64,000 nt of DNA from Xanthobacteraceae bacterium (GCA_024508855.1 JANINJ010000092.1:1-64000); one strand, 5' to 3'. Numbered from the stretch's first letter, positions 17,126 through 26,526 are shown. Numbers and translations: made by a program. The notes: a model not told the origin generated them from the letters alone.

Positions 17126-17704
17126 ATGTCCCCCGCCAGTGCCCTTGCCGACCGGTTCGGTGCCTTTGAATCCGCTAACATCGCCAATCGCGAAGCCGCC
17201 GCCTGGGCGCTTACGGTTGTTCGGGATGGAGTGATTACGGGCGAGGGCCCCACTACCCGGGGACGCATCCATTTCTCCCGCTCGCTCGATGCCGACGACG
17301 TCAGCTGGTGCACCAGGATTCTCACCACGGCCGCCCTGGCAGACCAGCCGGTGAGCCGCGCGGAAGCCGAGGCGCTGTTCGAAATCAACGATGCAGGCGC
17401 CGAGCGCAACGACGACGGGCTGTTCGATGACCTGCTGGCCAAGGCTGTCGTGCATCACGCCGCTTCGGCCTCCGGGCTGCCGGTGCCGCCGCGCGCGATT
17501 GCGCTGTCGCCGGACACCGCGATCGAAAGCTGGGCGCCGACGCAGGCCGTTGGCGTCAACATCGAAGTGCTGGAATGGATTTCCAGCCAGATGCGCGGCA
17601 AGCGCCGTTACAGCCGCGCGCTGATGACGCTGGCCGCGATGCTGGTCGGTGCGGCGACGCTGCCGATGGTTTCGCTTCCCAACGTGTTCGATCTGGGAAT
17701 GTGA
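17126..17704 (+). CDS. Conserved hypothetical protein with C-terminal hydrophobic segment
   Basis: A 192-residue protein, mostly soluble and acidic (DDVSWCTRILTTAALADQPVSRAEAEALFEINDA), with LMTLAAMLVGAATLPMVSL near the C-terminus as a possible membrane anchor. It includes LSPDTAIESWAPTQAVGVNIEV, which I do not recognise. No domain assignment. The composition matches its neighbours, so it is not obviously acquired. Confidence 0.7.
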   Translation: MSPASALADRFGAFESANIANREAAAWALTVVRDGVITGEGPTTRGRIHFSRSLDADDVSWCTRILTTAALADQPVSRAEAEALFEINDAGAERNDDGLFDDLLAKAVVHHAASASGLPVPPRAIALSPDTAIESWAPTQAVGVNIEVLEWISSQMRGKRRYSRALMTLAAMLVGAATLPMVSLPNVFDLGM

Positions 17705-17764
17705 TCGCAGGTTTTGCAGGTCGTGACGGCGGGGTCATGCCCCGCCGTTTTTCGTGGCGGCGGG

Positions 17765-19609
17765 TTATTTCCCCGCCGTTTTCTCTTTGCCTGCATCCAG
17801 CCCGACGGTGCGGCCCGGGAAGCCGGCTGCGTCGAAATAGCGCTGCTTGCCGACGCGCTGGAATTGCAGCACGGTTTTCAGTCCGTTGACGGCCGGCCTT
17901 GAACTGATGCTGCCGCTGTAGGCGCGCGGCGTTGCGCTGTTCGGCATCGCTTCCGTCATCACCCGGCCGATCAGGTGGCCGCGATGGCTGGCGGACAGCC
18001 CGAGCAGTTTGGCTGCCGTCATGCCGACATCGGCATTGCTGACCGGCAGCGGATTGACGAAACCTGCCTTGAAGTCCGGGCCGACCGCCGCCATGAAATT
18101 CATGGTGTCGCCGCGGCCGAAGCTGCCGTGCATGCCCTGACCTTGCCGCAGCACGGTGTCCGCAACTTCCACCGAACACACGGTGGGCTCGTCGCAACCC
18201 GCCACGTAGGAGCGGAAGTTGACGACGATGGTCGGGCGCGGGGTGCGTGAGGAGCCGTTCAACGCGATGCGCGACATCGGCAGCGTGCCGGGGAAGTTGC
18301 CGAGTTCATCGTCCACGAAAATGCCGCTGACGTAGTCCTGCTCCAGCAGCGCCGCGACGATCTTGCGGGTCAGCTTGCGGTCCTTGCCCGGCACATAGAT
18401 CAGGTCGGAGCCGCCATTAGTGGCAACGACTGCCTCGGGTTTTTCCGGATTGTTGCCGATCAGGCCGTTGCCGGCTTTCGGATAGGCGTTGTCGGCGACG
18501 CGGGCGTTCTTGTTGTTGGGATCGAACAGCGGCAGCTTCAGCGCTTTCGACAGATCGATGGCAAGGAAGCCCATCGGGAGGAAGCCTTCAGGCGTGTCAG
18601 CATAGCTGCCTTTGATCGAAGGGCTGGTCTTGCTTTCCTTCGAGATCGTCGAGAAGCCGTGGTCGGCCGCGATCATGATGTTGGTTGTCGCGCTAAGTCC
18701 GAGATCGTCGAGCGCCTTCCGCAGTTGCGCGAGATTGTCGTCGGCATTCTTGATGCCGGCCAGCGACGTCGGACCGTTGATGCCCGGCGTGACGGTGTTG
18801 AGGCTGTCGCCGGTATTGTGCTGGCTGCCATCCGGATCGCGAGACCAGAACACCAGCACGAATGGCTTGTTGCGCGCCTTGAACATCGGCAGAACGACCT
18901 TGCTCGCCACGTCGGCGAAGTAGGCCTGCTGCGCGACGTTGGCGACGGTGGTGCCGGGCGTCTTGGCGTTCCCGGCCTTGCCGTTGTCGCCGCGCGACGG
19001 AGTTGCCAGCGGCAAGCTCGCATTGTTCAGCGCTGCCTTGATGTCGTCGGACAGCGGAACGCCCTTGCTGGTGCCCGTGGAGTCGTCGATGACGATGGAG
19101 TGCGTGCCGTTCTTGTCCGCGCGGTCGGTGTGATCGAAGATCAAGGTCGGGCCGACCTTGCCGATCGCCGCCGTGCTGTAGCCCTTGGCACGCGCGAGCT
19201 GCAGCAGCACCTCCTCGTTGAGGTAGTTGCCGGAGAAATGTTCGTCGATGTCACCGATCACCAGATCGTTCTCGATGAACGGCGTCACGGTATCGCCGGC
19301 CGGCGCGACGGTATAGCCGGTGAAGATCGTGTTGCTGAAGGTGCCGCTGTCGCCGAGATAGTGGCCGGTCGCCATTGCCGAACTGTTCGCCATGGTGAAG
19401 GTCGGAAACAGCGAGTGCGGATTCTTGAAGTTGACGCCCTGGTCGCGCACCGCCGCCATGGCGGGAGCGGTCTGCGGCGTCACCTTCAGCGCACGCATGC
19501 CGTCCGGAACGAAGAGGATCAAATTGTGCGGGCGATCGTTCTGGGCGAAGGCCGCACCCGTCGACAGGGCGGTCAGGCTGGCAATCAGCAACAGGCTTGC
19601 AGGGCGCAT
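17765..19609 (-). CDS. Secreted alkaline-phosphatase-superfamily phosphodiesterase
   Basis: A 614-residue protein with a signal peptide (residues 1-22, ...GAAFA-QND). The type I phosphodiesterase/nucleotide pyrophosphatase fold is shown by LILFVPDGMRA (metal-binding D36), LFPTFTMANSSAMATG (probable nucleophile T72), IMIAADHGFS (metal ligands DH) and a late GMHGSFGRGDTMNFMAAVGPDF segment. It should hydrolyse phosphodiesters or release phosphate in the periplasm. Single gene, SD GAGAG before the ATG. Confidence 0.85.
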   Translation of the reverse strand: MRPASLLLIASLTALSTGAAFAQNDRPHNLILFVPDGMRALKVTPQTAPAMAAVRDQGVNFKNPHSLFPTFTMANSSAMATGHYLGDSGTFSNTIFTGYTVAPAGDTVTPFIENDLVIGDIDEHFSGNYLNEEVLLQLARAKGYSTAAIGKVGPTLIFDHTDRADKNGTHSIVIDDSTGTSKGVPLSDDIKAALNNASLPLATPSRGDNGKAGNAKTPGTTVANVAQQAYFADVASKVVLPMFKARNKPFVLVFWSRDPDGSQHNTGDSLNTVTPGINGPTSLAGIKNADDNLAQLRKALDDLGLSATTNIMIAADHGFSTISKESKTSPSIKGSYADTPEGFLPMGFLAIDLSKALKLPLFDPNNKNARVADNAYPKAGNGLIGNNPEKPEAVVATNGGSDLIYVPGKDRKLTRKIVAALLEQDYVSGIFVDDELGNFPGTLPMSRIALNGSSRTPRPTIVVNFRSYVAGCDEPTVCSVEVADTVLRQGQGMHGSFGRGDTMNFMAAVGPDFKAGFVNPLPVSNADVGMTAAKLLGLSASHRGHLIGRVMTEAMPNSATPRAYSGSISSRPAVNGLKTVLQFQRVGKQRYFDAAGFPGRTVGLDAGKEKTAGK

Positions 19610-19798
19610 CGAAATCTCTCATGAAGCGGGGCACCCAACGTGCGGGTGCAAGGTGCGGGCGATCCGCATTCTGTAGATTTTGGCTGCAACAGAATTGTTA
19701 CAGCCGTTCGGCCATGCCAAATTACCCACTCACGCCTCGGTGAGGTCGTTCTCGCCTTCTGGTTGAAATCCCCTGCTTTTGGTTGCAGTAAGTAGCTC

Positions 19799-21817
19799 AT
19801 GTTCAAACGAATTCTGATCGCCAACCGGGGCGAGATCGCCTGCCGGATCATCAAGACCGCCCGTCGCATGGGAATCGAGACGGTTGCCGTCTATTCCGAG
19901 GCCGATCGCGACGCGCTGCATGTCGAAATGGCGGACGATGCCGTATTGATCGGTCCGCCGGCCGCTGCCGAGAGCTACCTGCTGGCCGACAAGATCATCG
20001 AGGCCTGCCGCAAGACCGGCGCCGAGGCGGTGCATCCGGGGTACGGCTTCCTGTCGGAGCGCGAGTCGTTTCCGCGGGACCTCGCCAAGGCCGGCATCGT
20101 GTTCATCGGCCCCAACGCCGGCGCGATCGCTGCGATGGGCGACAAGATCGAATCCAAGAAGGCTGCGGCCAAGGCCAAGGTCTCAACGGTGCCGGGGCAC
20201 CTCGGCGTGATCGAGGACGACAAGCAGGCGGTGAAGATCGCTGACGAGATCGGCTACCCGGTGATGATCAAGGCCTCCGCCGGCGGCGGCGGCAAGGGCA
20301 TGCGTATCGCGCATTCCAAGGCCGAAGTCGCGGAAGGCTTTAACCTCGCCAAGGCCGAGGCCAAGGCCTCGTTCGGCGACGATCGCGTGTTCATCGAGAA
20401 GTTCATCGTCGATCCGCGTCATATCGAAATCCAGGTGCTTGGCGACAAGCACGGCAACGTCATCTATCTCGGCGAGCGCGAATGCTCGATCCAGCGCCGC
20501 AACCAGAAGGTTATCGAGGAAGCGCCGTCGCCGCTGCTCGATGAAGCCACCCGTCGCGCCATGGGCGAGCAGGCGGTCGCGCTGGCGAAGGCCGTGAACT
20601 ACGACTCCGCCGGCACGGTGGAATTCGTCGCGGGTCAGGACAAGAGCTTCTACTTCCTCGAGATGAATACCCGCTTGCAGGTCGAGCATCCGGTGACCGA
20701 ACTCATCACCGGCATCGACCTCGTCGAGCAGATGATCCGCGTTGCCGCCGGCGAAAAATTGGCGCTGACCCAGAAGGACGTCACGCTGACCGGCTGGGCC
20801 GTGGAATCCCGCGTCTACGCTGAGGATCCGTTCCGCAACTTCCTGCCGTCGATCGGTCGGCTGGTGAAGTATCGGCCGCCGGAAGAGAGCAGCGCCAACG
20901 GCATCACCGTGCGCAACGATACCGGCGTGCAGGAGGGCGGCGAGATCTCGATCTACTACGATCCGATGATCGCCAAGCTGGTCACGCATGCGCCGTCGCG
21001 TGCCGCTGCCATCGAAGCGCAAGGGCAGGCGCTCGATGCGTTCTATATCGATGGCATCCGCCACAACATTCCGTTTCTGTCGGCGCTCATGCATCACCCA
21101 CGCTGGCGCGAGGGGAAGCTTTCGACCGGCTTCATCGCCGAGGAATTTCCGAAGGGCTTTTCCAGCCGTGCGCCGGAAGGCGAGGCGGCACGCCGGCTCG
21201 CGGCGATCGCCGCGGCCGTGGATCACGTATTCGGCGAGCGTAAGAGGCAGATTTCGGGCCAGATGATCGGACGCCCGGTGACGCGCCAGCATCGCCGTGC
21301 GGTGTGGCTCGACCGCGAGGAGATCGGGCTCGACATCGTGCGCAATGAAGAAGGGGCGATCGTCGTCCGCTTCGTTGGCGCCGACGGCAAGGCCGGCAAT
21401 CCCCACACGCTGGTGTCGTCGTGGGTGCCGGGGCAGCCGGTCTGGCATGGCACGCTCGACGGCGTCTCGCTTGCGGCACAGGTGCGGCCGGCGGCCAACG
21501 GCATCCGCATCGCCCATCAGGGCTATGAAGTGCTGGCCAATGTCTATACCGACACCGAAGCCGAGGCGGCGCGACTGATGCCGGTCGGCACCAATGCCGA
21601 TACCGGCAAGAAGCTGCTGTGCCCGATGCCGGGACTGGTGGTGTCCATCGCAGTCACCGAGGGCCAGGAGGTCAAGGCCGGCGAGGCGCTGGCCGTGGTC
21701 GAGGCCATGAAGATGCAGAACGTGCTGCGCGCCGAGCGCGACGGCACCGTCAAGAAAATCCACGCCGCACCGGGAGCGACGCTGGCGGTGGATGCCCTGA
21801 TCCTCGAATTCGCCTGA
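19799..21817 (+). CDS. Acetyl/propionyl-CoA carboxylase alpha subunit (biotin carboxylase plus BCCP)
   Basis: A 672-residue biotin enzyme. Residues 1-450 are biotin carboxylase (FKRILIANRGEIACRI, then SAGGGGKGM ATP loop, EMNTRLQVEHPVTELITG). A BT-like linker follows, and the C-terminal BCCP carries the biotin lysine K638 in VEAMKMQNVL. Together with a beta subunit it carboxylates propionyl-CoA or acetyl-CoA. No beta subunit gene is in the window, so it must be encoded elsewhere. It is first of an apparent operon with the lyase 10 bases downstream and acylphosphatase. Confidence 0.93.
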   Translation: MFKRILIANRGEIACRIIKTARRMGIETVAVYSEADRDALHVEMADDAVLIGPPAAAESYLLADKIIEACRKTGAEAVHPGYGFLSERESFPRDLAKAGIVFIGPNAGAIAAMGDKIESKKAAAKAKVSTVPGHLGVIEDDKQAVKIADEIGYPVMIKASAGGGGKGMRIAHSKAEVAEGFNLAKAEAKASFGDDRVFIEKFIVDPRHIEIQVLGDKHGNVIYLGERECSIQRRNQKVIEEAPSPLLDEATRRAMGEQAVALAKAVNYDSAGTVEFVAGQDKSFYFLEMNTRLQVEHPVTELITGIDLVEQMIRVAAGEKLALTQKDVTLTGWAVESRVYAEDPFRNFLPSIGRLVKYRPPEESSANGITVRNDTGVQEGGEISIYYDPMIAKLVTHAPSRAAAIEAQGQALDAFYIDGIRHNIPFLSALMHHPRWREGKLSTGFIAEEFPKGFSSRAPEGEAARRLAAIAAAVDHVFGERKRQISGQMIGRPVTRQHRRAVWLDREEIGLDIVRNEEGAIVVRFVGADGKAGNPHTLVSSWVPGQPVWHGTLDGVSLAAQVRPAANGIRIAHQGYEVLANVYTDTEAEAARLMPVGTNADTGKKLLCPMPGLVVSIAVTEGQEVKAGEALAVVEAMKMQNVLRAERDGTVKKIHAAPGATLAVDALILEFA

Positions 21818-21827
21818 GGTTTCGCCG

Positions 21828-22697
21828 ATGTCCTGGCGCCAGCGTCGCGAGGCTCTGCGGACCATCCTGACGGGTCCGCGCTGCGTGCGGCCGGGATCGG
21901 TGTACGACGCGATCTCTGCGCGCATCGCCGAGGACCTTGGTTTCCCAGTCGGTATGTTCGGCGGCTCCGTCGCGTCGCTGGCGATCCTCGGCGATCCGGA
22001 TATCGCACTGATCACCCTGACCGAGCTTGCCGAGCAGATGCGGCGGATGTCGCGGGCCGGCACGCTGCCGGTGCTGGTCGATGCCGATCATGGCTATGGC
22101 AACGCCATGAACGTTCGGCGTACCGTCGAGGAACTGGAAGCGGCGGGGGCTGCGGGCCTCACAATCGAAGATACCTTGTTGCCGCAAGCCTTTGGAAAGC
22201 CGAAGCCTGAATTGATTTCGCAGGAAGAGGGCGTCGGCAAAGTGCGAGCCGCGCTCGACGCCAGGCGCGATCCTTCGCTGGTGATCGTCGGGCGCACCGG
22301 CGCGGCAGGCATCACCGACATCGGCGACGCGATTGCGCGTGCGCGGGCCTATGAGGCGGCCGATGTCGACGCACTGTTCTTTACCGGCATCAAGACCCGC
22401 GCCGACCTCGAGGCGGTGGCGGCGGCGACGACCCTGCCGATCGTACTGGGCGGTCCGACCGATGAAATGACCGACTGGGATTTCCTCTCCAGCCAGCGGA
22501 TAAAGATCGCCGTTCAGGGCCATGCCCCGATCGCGGCGGCAACCGAAGCGGTCCATGCTACGCTTAAAGCGGTCTACGAAGGAATGGACCCCAAGGATTT
22601 GAAAAACCTCGCATCTGCTGACCTGATGAGGCGCGTCACGCGGGCCGATCTGGTCGCGCAACGTCAATCCGATTTCCTTGGGCTGAAGCGGCAATGA
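21828..22697 (+). CDS. Isocitrate lyase/PEP mutase-family enzyme (oxaloacetate decarboxylase-like)
   Basis: A 289-residue TIM-barrel enzyme with the family motifs GSVYDAISARIAEDLGFPVGMFGG, DADHGYGNAMNVRRTVEELE (metal-binding Asp residues) and LTIEDTLLP. This branch resembles the Pseudomonas oxaloacetate decarboxylase group rather than methylisocitrate lyase, which carries KKCGH, absent here. It follows the carboxylase gene by ten bases; a shared role in C3/C4 balance is inferred. Confidence 0.82.
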   Translation: MSWRQRREALRTILTGPRCVRPGSVYDAISARIAEDLGFPVGMFGGSVASLAILGDPDIALITLTELAEQMRRMSRAGTLPVLVDADHGYGNAMNVRRTVEELEAAGAAGLTIEDTLLPQAFGKPKPELISQEEGVGKVRAALDARRDPSLVIVGRTGAAGITDIGDAIARARAYEAADVDALFFTGIKTRADLEAVAAATTLPIVLGGPTDEMTDWDFLSSQRIKIAVQGHAPIAAATEAVHATLKAVYEGMDPKDLKNLASADLMRRVTRADLVAQRQSDFLGLKRQ

Positions 22698-22987
22698 CCG
22701 CGCGTCATGTCTCGATCCGCGGCCGGGTTCAGGGCGTCGGTTATCGGGCCTGGGTCAACGATGAAGCCGGACGGCGCAATCTCGACGGCTGGGTCCGCAA
22801 TCGCCGGGACGGCAGCGTCGAGGCCGTGTTTTCGGGTTCGGAGGATGTGGTGGCGGCGATGATCGAAGCCTGCCGGCGCGGGCCTGCACTGGCGCGGGTC
22901 GATGCCATCGACGAGCGTGCCGCGGACGCCGGTGAATTGGACCTGCGGCGGCGAGGCGAGCGCTTTTCGGTGCTCGCGACGCTCTAA
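22694..22987 (+). CDS. acyP: Acylphosphatase
   Basis: A 97-residue acylphosphatase with both catalytic residues: R18 in RVQGVGYRAWV and N36 in GWVRNRRDGSVEA. It hydrolyses acyl phosphates such as acetyl or carbamoyl phosphate. Its ATG overlaps the lyase stop (ATGA), and its stop overlaps the convergent LysR stop by four bases. Confidence 0.93.
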   Translation: MTARHVSIRGRVQGVGYRAWVNDEAGRRNLDGWVRNRRDGSVEAVFSGSEDVVAAMIEACRRGPALARVDAIDERAADAGELDLRRRGERFSVLATL

Positions 22988-23844
22988 CCGGCGCGCGTCG
23001 CCGCTCCGCGAAATGCGGCGGCCACTGTGCGTAGCGCTGCGAGCTTGGTTGGGTCGCTTACCTTCGAGTGCAGCATCACCTTCGAGTTGCCGAGTTTCGG
23101 CAAGCGCCGCGCGCTCCCGATCTCAACCAGTCCCGTGGGTGCGATACGGCGGACGATGGGGGTGATGCCGAGGCCTGCTTGGGCGGCCGCCGCGAGCGCG
23201 GTGAGGCCGCCGCCGGTGAAGGTCTCGGTCCAGGCGATGCCGGCCTTGTCGAGCGCACGGATCGCGCTGGCGCGAACGGCGCATCGCGCGCCGAGAGTCG
23301 CCAGCCGCAGCGGCGCGTCGTCATCCCAAGTGAAAGTCGGCGAAGCGAACCAGCCGAAATCGTCGTCCGCCAGTTTCTCGCCGCCGCGCCGGCTGCCTTC
23401 CTGCCGCACGATGACGGCGTCCAGTTCTCCCGCATCGAAAGCGTCGAGCAGGTCGCGCGAGAAGCCGACATTGACGGCAATCGTCAGCGACGGCGCAATC
23501 GCTGCGAGCCGTCCCATGATCGCGACCAGCTCAGAACCGGCGGCGTGATCGCTGACGCCGAGCGTCAAGCGCTGGCGAACCACGTGCGAGCCGTTCAGCG
23601 CGCGGTCATGTGCCTCCATCAGCGCGCGGGCATTCTCGCGGAATGCAATGCCTTCGGCGGTCAGCCGCACCGCGCGCGGCGAGCGCTCGACCAGTCGCTT
23701 GCCGAGCACCGCTTCCAGCCGCTGCAGCTTCATGCTGACGGCGGCCTGCGTGGTGCCCGAAGCTTCCGCGGCGCGCGTAAAACTCTGTAATTCGGCGACC
23801 AGCAGGAAGGCCTGGACCGAAGGGATATCGAGCGGTGTCATCAT
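22984..23844 (-). CDS. LysR-family transcriptional regulator
   Basis: A 286-residue LysR regulator: N-terminal winged HTH (IPSVQAFLLVAELQSFTRAA and TTQAAVSMKLQRLE) and a substrate-binding domain. It is divergent from the tautomerase gene with a 102-bp gap containing a GGTATCAA direct repeat, so it probably controls that gene and itself. ATG 23844 or 23841 is the likely start; upstream TTG codons are less good. Confidence 0.88.
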   Translation of the reverse strand: MMTPLDIPSVQAFLLVAELQSFTRAAEASGTTQAAVSMKLQRLEAVLGKRLVERSPRAVRLTAEGIAFRENARALMEAHDRALNGSHVVRQRLTLGVSDHAAGSELVAIMGRLAAIAPSLTIAVNVGFSRDLLDAFDAGELDAVIVRQEGSRRGGEKLADDDFGWFASPTFTWDDDAPLRLATLGARCAVRASAIRALDKAGIAWTETFTGGGLTALAAAAQAGLGITPIVRRIAPTGLVEIGSARRLPKLGNSKVMLHSKVSDPTKLAALRTVAAAFRGAATRAG

Positions 23845-23861
23845 CAACAATCGTTATGATT

Positions 23862-23886
23862 GGTATCAAGATAGATAAGGTATCAA
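23862..23886. promoter_or_regulatory. Direct repeat in the LysR/tautomerase divergent promoter
   Basis: GGTATCAA occurs at 23862-23869 and again at 23879-23886, a 17-base period (about one and a half helical turns). It lies between the two divergent starts, where a LysR protein would bind. Assignment to LysR is inferred. Confidence 0.45.
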
Positions 23887-23946
23887 AATGATGAGGCGAG
23901 GTCTAGCTTCTCTCCATCCAACGGGCACAATTGAAGGAGAACGACC

Positions 23947-24375
23947 ATGCCGCTCATCACTATTCGCTACACCACCTCACGCCAGTCGCCGTCGCTGAAA
24001 GCCGACATCGCATCGACCGTCAGCGATCTGTCCGCCGAGATCCTGCACAAGGATCCGAAGGTGACTGCGGTCATCGTCGAATCCGCCGATCCCGCGGACT
24101 GGTTCGCCGGAGGCAAGTCGCTGGCCGAACAGAAACTGGCGAGCTTCTGGCTCGACATCCGCATCGTCGACGGCACCAACAGCAAGGACGAGAAGGCCGA
24201 CTTCATCGCCGCGGTTTACAACCGCATGGAAGAACTGCTCGGGCCGCTGCATCGCGAGAGCTATGTCCACGTCCATGACGTACGCGCAGATGCGTACGGC
24301 TTCGGCGGGCTGACACAGGAGCGGCGCTACATCGCACGCAAGCTGTGGGTGCCGCCGTATCAGCTCGCGGTCTGA
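23947..24375 (+). CDS. 4-oxalocrotonate tautomerase-family protein
   Basis: A 142-residue tautomerase-superfamily protein with the catalytic Pro directly after the initiator Met ([11 protein letters not shown]) and an N-terminal beta-alpha-beta unit repeated after about residue 70 ([10 protein letters not shown]...). It is twice the size of classic 4-OT, like the longer fused or trimeric subtypes. An SD (GAAGGAGAA) precedes the ATG. Substrate unknown; its end overlaps the lipB stop by 16 bases on the other strand. Confidence 0.8.
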   Translation: MPLITIRYTTSRQSPSLKADIASTVSDLSAEILHKDPKVTAVIVESADPADWFAGGKSLAEQKLASFWLDIRIVDGTNSKDEKADFIAAVYNRMEELLGPLHRESYVHVHDVRADAYGFGGLTQERRYIARKLWVPPYQLAV

Positions 24376-25094
24376 CGCTGTGCGATGGTGGGAGCTTCGA
24401 GGGCGCCGAACACGTCCTCGAACGCCTGCCGCAGCGCCACGTCGAGGTCGGTCATCGTGGCAGGATGTCCGAGATCGACCAGGCTGGTGACGCCGTAGCG
24501 CGGATCGACGATGCCGCACGGCACGATGGCGTTGAAATGGCTGAGGTCCGGCTCGACGTTGATCGAAATGCCGTGCAGCGATACCCAGCGTTTCAGCCGC
24601 ACGCCGATCGCGGCGATCTTGTCCTCATGGCCCGCGCCCTTGTCGGGACGCGCCACCCAGACGCCGACGCGATCCTCACGCCGCTCGCCCTTGATGTTGA
24701 AGGCGGCGAGGGTGCGGATGATCAGCGCTTCGAGGCTCGCCACATAGGCGCGCACGTCGGGGCGTCGGCGCTTGAGGTCCAGCATCAGATAGACCACGCG
24801 CTGCCCCGGGCCGTGATAGGTAACCTGTCCGCCACGGCCGGTCTCGAACACCGGAAACCGGGTTTCCAGCATGTCGCTGGGCCTGCCGCTGGTGCCGGAG
24901 GTGTACAGCGGCGGGTGTTCCAGCAGCCAGACAAGTTCCGGCGCCTCCCCGGCAGCGATCGCGGCGGCCCGTGTTTCCATGGCGGCGATAGCGTCCGGAT
25001 AGGGCACCGGCGCGTCGGAGATCAGCCATTCGACAGATCGGGCCTCGGTGGATGCGAAGGGCGCCAGATCGAGGCTGTCGCGGCTATTAACCAT
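24360..25094 (-). CDS. lipB: Octanoyl-(acyl-carrier-protein)-protein N-octanoyltransferase
   Basis: A 244-residue LipB. Motifs: [51 protein letters not shown] (catalytic Lys in DKIAAIG) and NAIVPCGI (catalytic Cys). It transfers octanoate from ACP to lipoyl domains of 2-oxoacid dehydrogenases. The initiator is in a short spacer divergent from the FliN-like gene. Confidence 0.95.
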   Translation of the reverse strand: MVNSRDSLDLAPFASTEARSVEWLISDAPVPYPDAIAAMETRAAAIAAGEAPELVWLLEHPPLYTSGTSGRPSDMLETRFPVFETGRGGQVTYHGPGQRVVYLMLDLKRRRPDVRAYVASLEALIIRTLAAFNIKGERREDRVGVWVARPDKGAGHEDKIAAIGVRLKRWVSLHGISINVEPDLSHFNAIVPCGIVDPRYGVTSLVDLGHPATMTDLDVALRQAFEDVFGALEAPTIAQRQTAS

Positions 25095-25157
25095 TGGCTA
25101 ACCATAACGTGGTGTGCTGGGAGTGGCAGTTCCTGCATATTGTGAGTTCGTGTCGTA

Positions 25158-25400
25158 GTGGCAACCCTCGATAAAGTCAGCGTCGATCTGATGGTCGTTC
25201 TCGGCACGACCACCATGCCCGTTCATCAGGTGATGCGGCTGAGCCGCGGCGCCATCATCGAGCTCGACGCCACGGAGCAGGACGAGGTCAAGGTACTGGC
25301 CAACAACCTGCCCATCGCCAGCGGCGTGGTCACCGTCGATCGCAACCGGATTTCGGTCGAGGTCAAGCGCATGCTGCCGAAAAACGCCGACCAGCGATAG
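25158..25400 (+). CDS. FliN/SpoA-domain protein, orphan
   Basis: An 80-residue protein with a complete SpoA/FliN C-domain: VSVDLMVVLGTTTMPVHQVMRLSRGAIIELD and SGVVTVDRNRISVEVKRML. It starts at GTG 25158; the frame upstream closes at TGA 25143-25145, and no better start exists. FliN forms the flagellar C-ring with FliM and FliG, but no flagellar or type III secretion gene is nearby, so this may be an extra or reassigned copy. It is divergent from lipB. Confidence 0.82.
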   Translation: MATLDKVSVDLMVVLGTTTMPVHQVMRLSRGAIIELDATEQDEVKVLANNLPIASGVVTVDRNRISVEVKRMLPKNADQR

Positions 25401-25410
25401 CCGTCGCGCT

Positions 25411-26187
25411 TCATCCCTTCGGAAGTTTCGTCCAGACCAGACGTGCCGCGAGCGCGCCTGCAGCCGCTCCGATTGCCCATGCGGGTGCCGAGGCGAGGGC
25501 GCTCGGGTGGAGAGGATCGTGCGGCGTGATCGTGAAGCGAAGTATGCCGGAGACGAAATTGAACACGCCGACAAACGCGAGCATCGTGATTCCCGCCGCG
25601 AGGAGCTGTGCCTTGCGGCTGCGCGGCCTGTTTGGGTCGCTCCGCAGGATTTCGCGGTGGCTGCCCGCGGGCAATCGTCCCATGAAGCGCCGGCGCCATG
25701 TCCATCCGTTGCCGGTTACGGCGGCAAGCAACGGCTTCTTGATTTCCGAACTGGAGAAGCGATAGGCGATCCGTTCGCCGCTTGCGGTCGTTTCATAGAA
25801 TGGCCGAATTCCTGTCCGGTATTCCCACTGTTGTCCGCGCGACCAGGTCCTGGCGAATTCGAATGACGGTATGCCTCCCGACCACGTCACCTGTGTCGTC
25901 CGATCGATGCTCTGGACCTCGTGACTCTCAGGCAGGAGACGCATGAATATCTGGAAGTTTTGCCTCAGCGTCGCGCTGCCGAACACGGCATACCAATTCG
26001 GTTCGCGCATTCGCCACTCCGCGACAAGATCGGCATTCTCGGGATCGTCCGCGGTGCAGTCGCGGATAACGAACGGAGCGGTCGGCCGATTCAGCGCAAG
26101 GAGCAGCCTGCGAAGTTCGTCTGCGGAAACCGGCGCGACGTTTGTGGCGGGCCTGTATGTAACCTTCATCCAGTCAAACAGGCCCAT
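25411..26187 (-). CDS. Hypothetical protein with C-terminal membrane segments
   Basis: A 258-residue protein. The first 175 residues are soluble (MGLFDWMKVTYRPATNVAPV...); then two hydrophobic helices (AAGITMLAFVGVFNFVSGIL and PAWAIGAAAGALAARLVW) at about 195-250. I recognise no domain. It is convergent with the FliN-like gene (10 bases apart) and divergent from the membrane protein gene at 26224. Confidence 0.65.
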   Translation of the reverse strand: MGLFDWMKVTYRPATNVAPVSADELRRLLLALNRPTAPFVIRDCTADDPENADLVAEWRMREPNWYAVFGSATLRQNFQIFMRLLPESHEVQSIDRTTQVTWSGGIPSFEFARTWSRGQQWEYRTGIRPFYETTASGERIAYRFSSSEIKKPLLAAVTGNGWTWRRRFMGRLPAGSHREILRSDPNRPRSRKAQLLAAGITMLAFVGVFNFVSGILRFTITPHDPLHPSALASAPAWAIGAAAGALAARLVWTKLPKG

Positions 26188-26223
26188 TTGCTCTTTTCCT
26201 TCTTTTGCCGCGGACCGGACGTC

Positions 26224-26526
26224 ATGCGTCCGTTGGTGATCGGTCTCAACATCGCCTCGGTGCTGGCGGCACTCTTGATCATGCCGATCGCGTTATACGT
26301 CGGTGCGTGGGGCTTGCTCGGGCCGGCCTATGGCCGAACCCAGGATGCGATACTGGGCATCGCGATCATGGCCGCGCCGGTGGTGATCACTGTCCTTTGC
26401 GTGACGCTCTCGATCCGCGCCATGCGGCGTGGTCTCCAATATGCGCCGGTGGTTGCTTCGCTCCCCTTGCTTGTCGCGATCGTCGCGTTCCTCAATTCGC
26501 CGTTCGCATCGTCACTCGGGCGATGA
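26224..26526 (+). CDS. Small integral membrane protein
   Basis: A 100-residue protein with three hydrophobic helices (IGLNIASVLAALLIMPIALYV, ILGIAIMAAPVVITVLCVTLS and VVASLPLLVAIVAFL). The ATG at 26224 is preferred to upstream in-frame codons because it starts the hydrophobic region and gives a 36-base gap from the divergent start. Function unknown. Confidence 0.6.
   Translation: MRPLVIGLNIASVLAALLIMPIALYVGAWGLLGPAYGRTQDAILGIAIMAAPVVITVLCVTLSIRAMRRGLQYAPVVASLPLLVAIVAFLNSPFASSLGR

Noticed and set aside
20183-22063. A 626-codon open frame on the minus strand opposite the carboxylase gene
   Set aside because: It runs antisense to a clear biotin carboxylase and lacks any recognisable domain; long antisense frames are normal in high-GC DNA.
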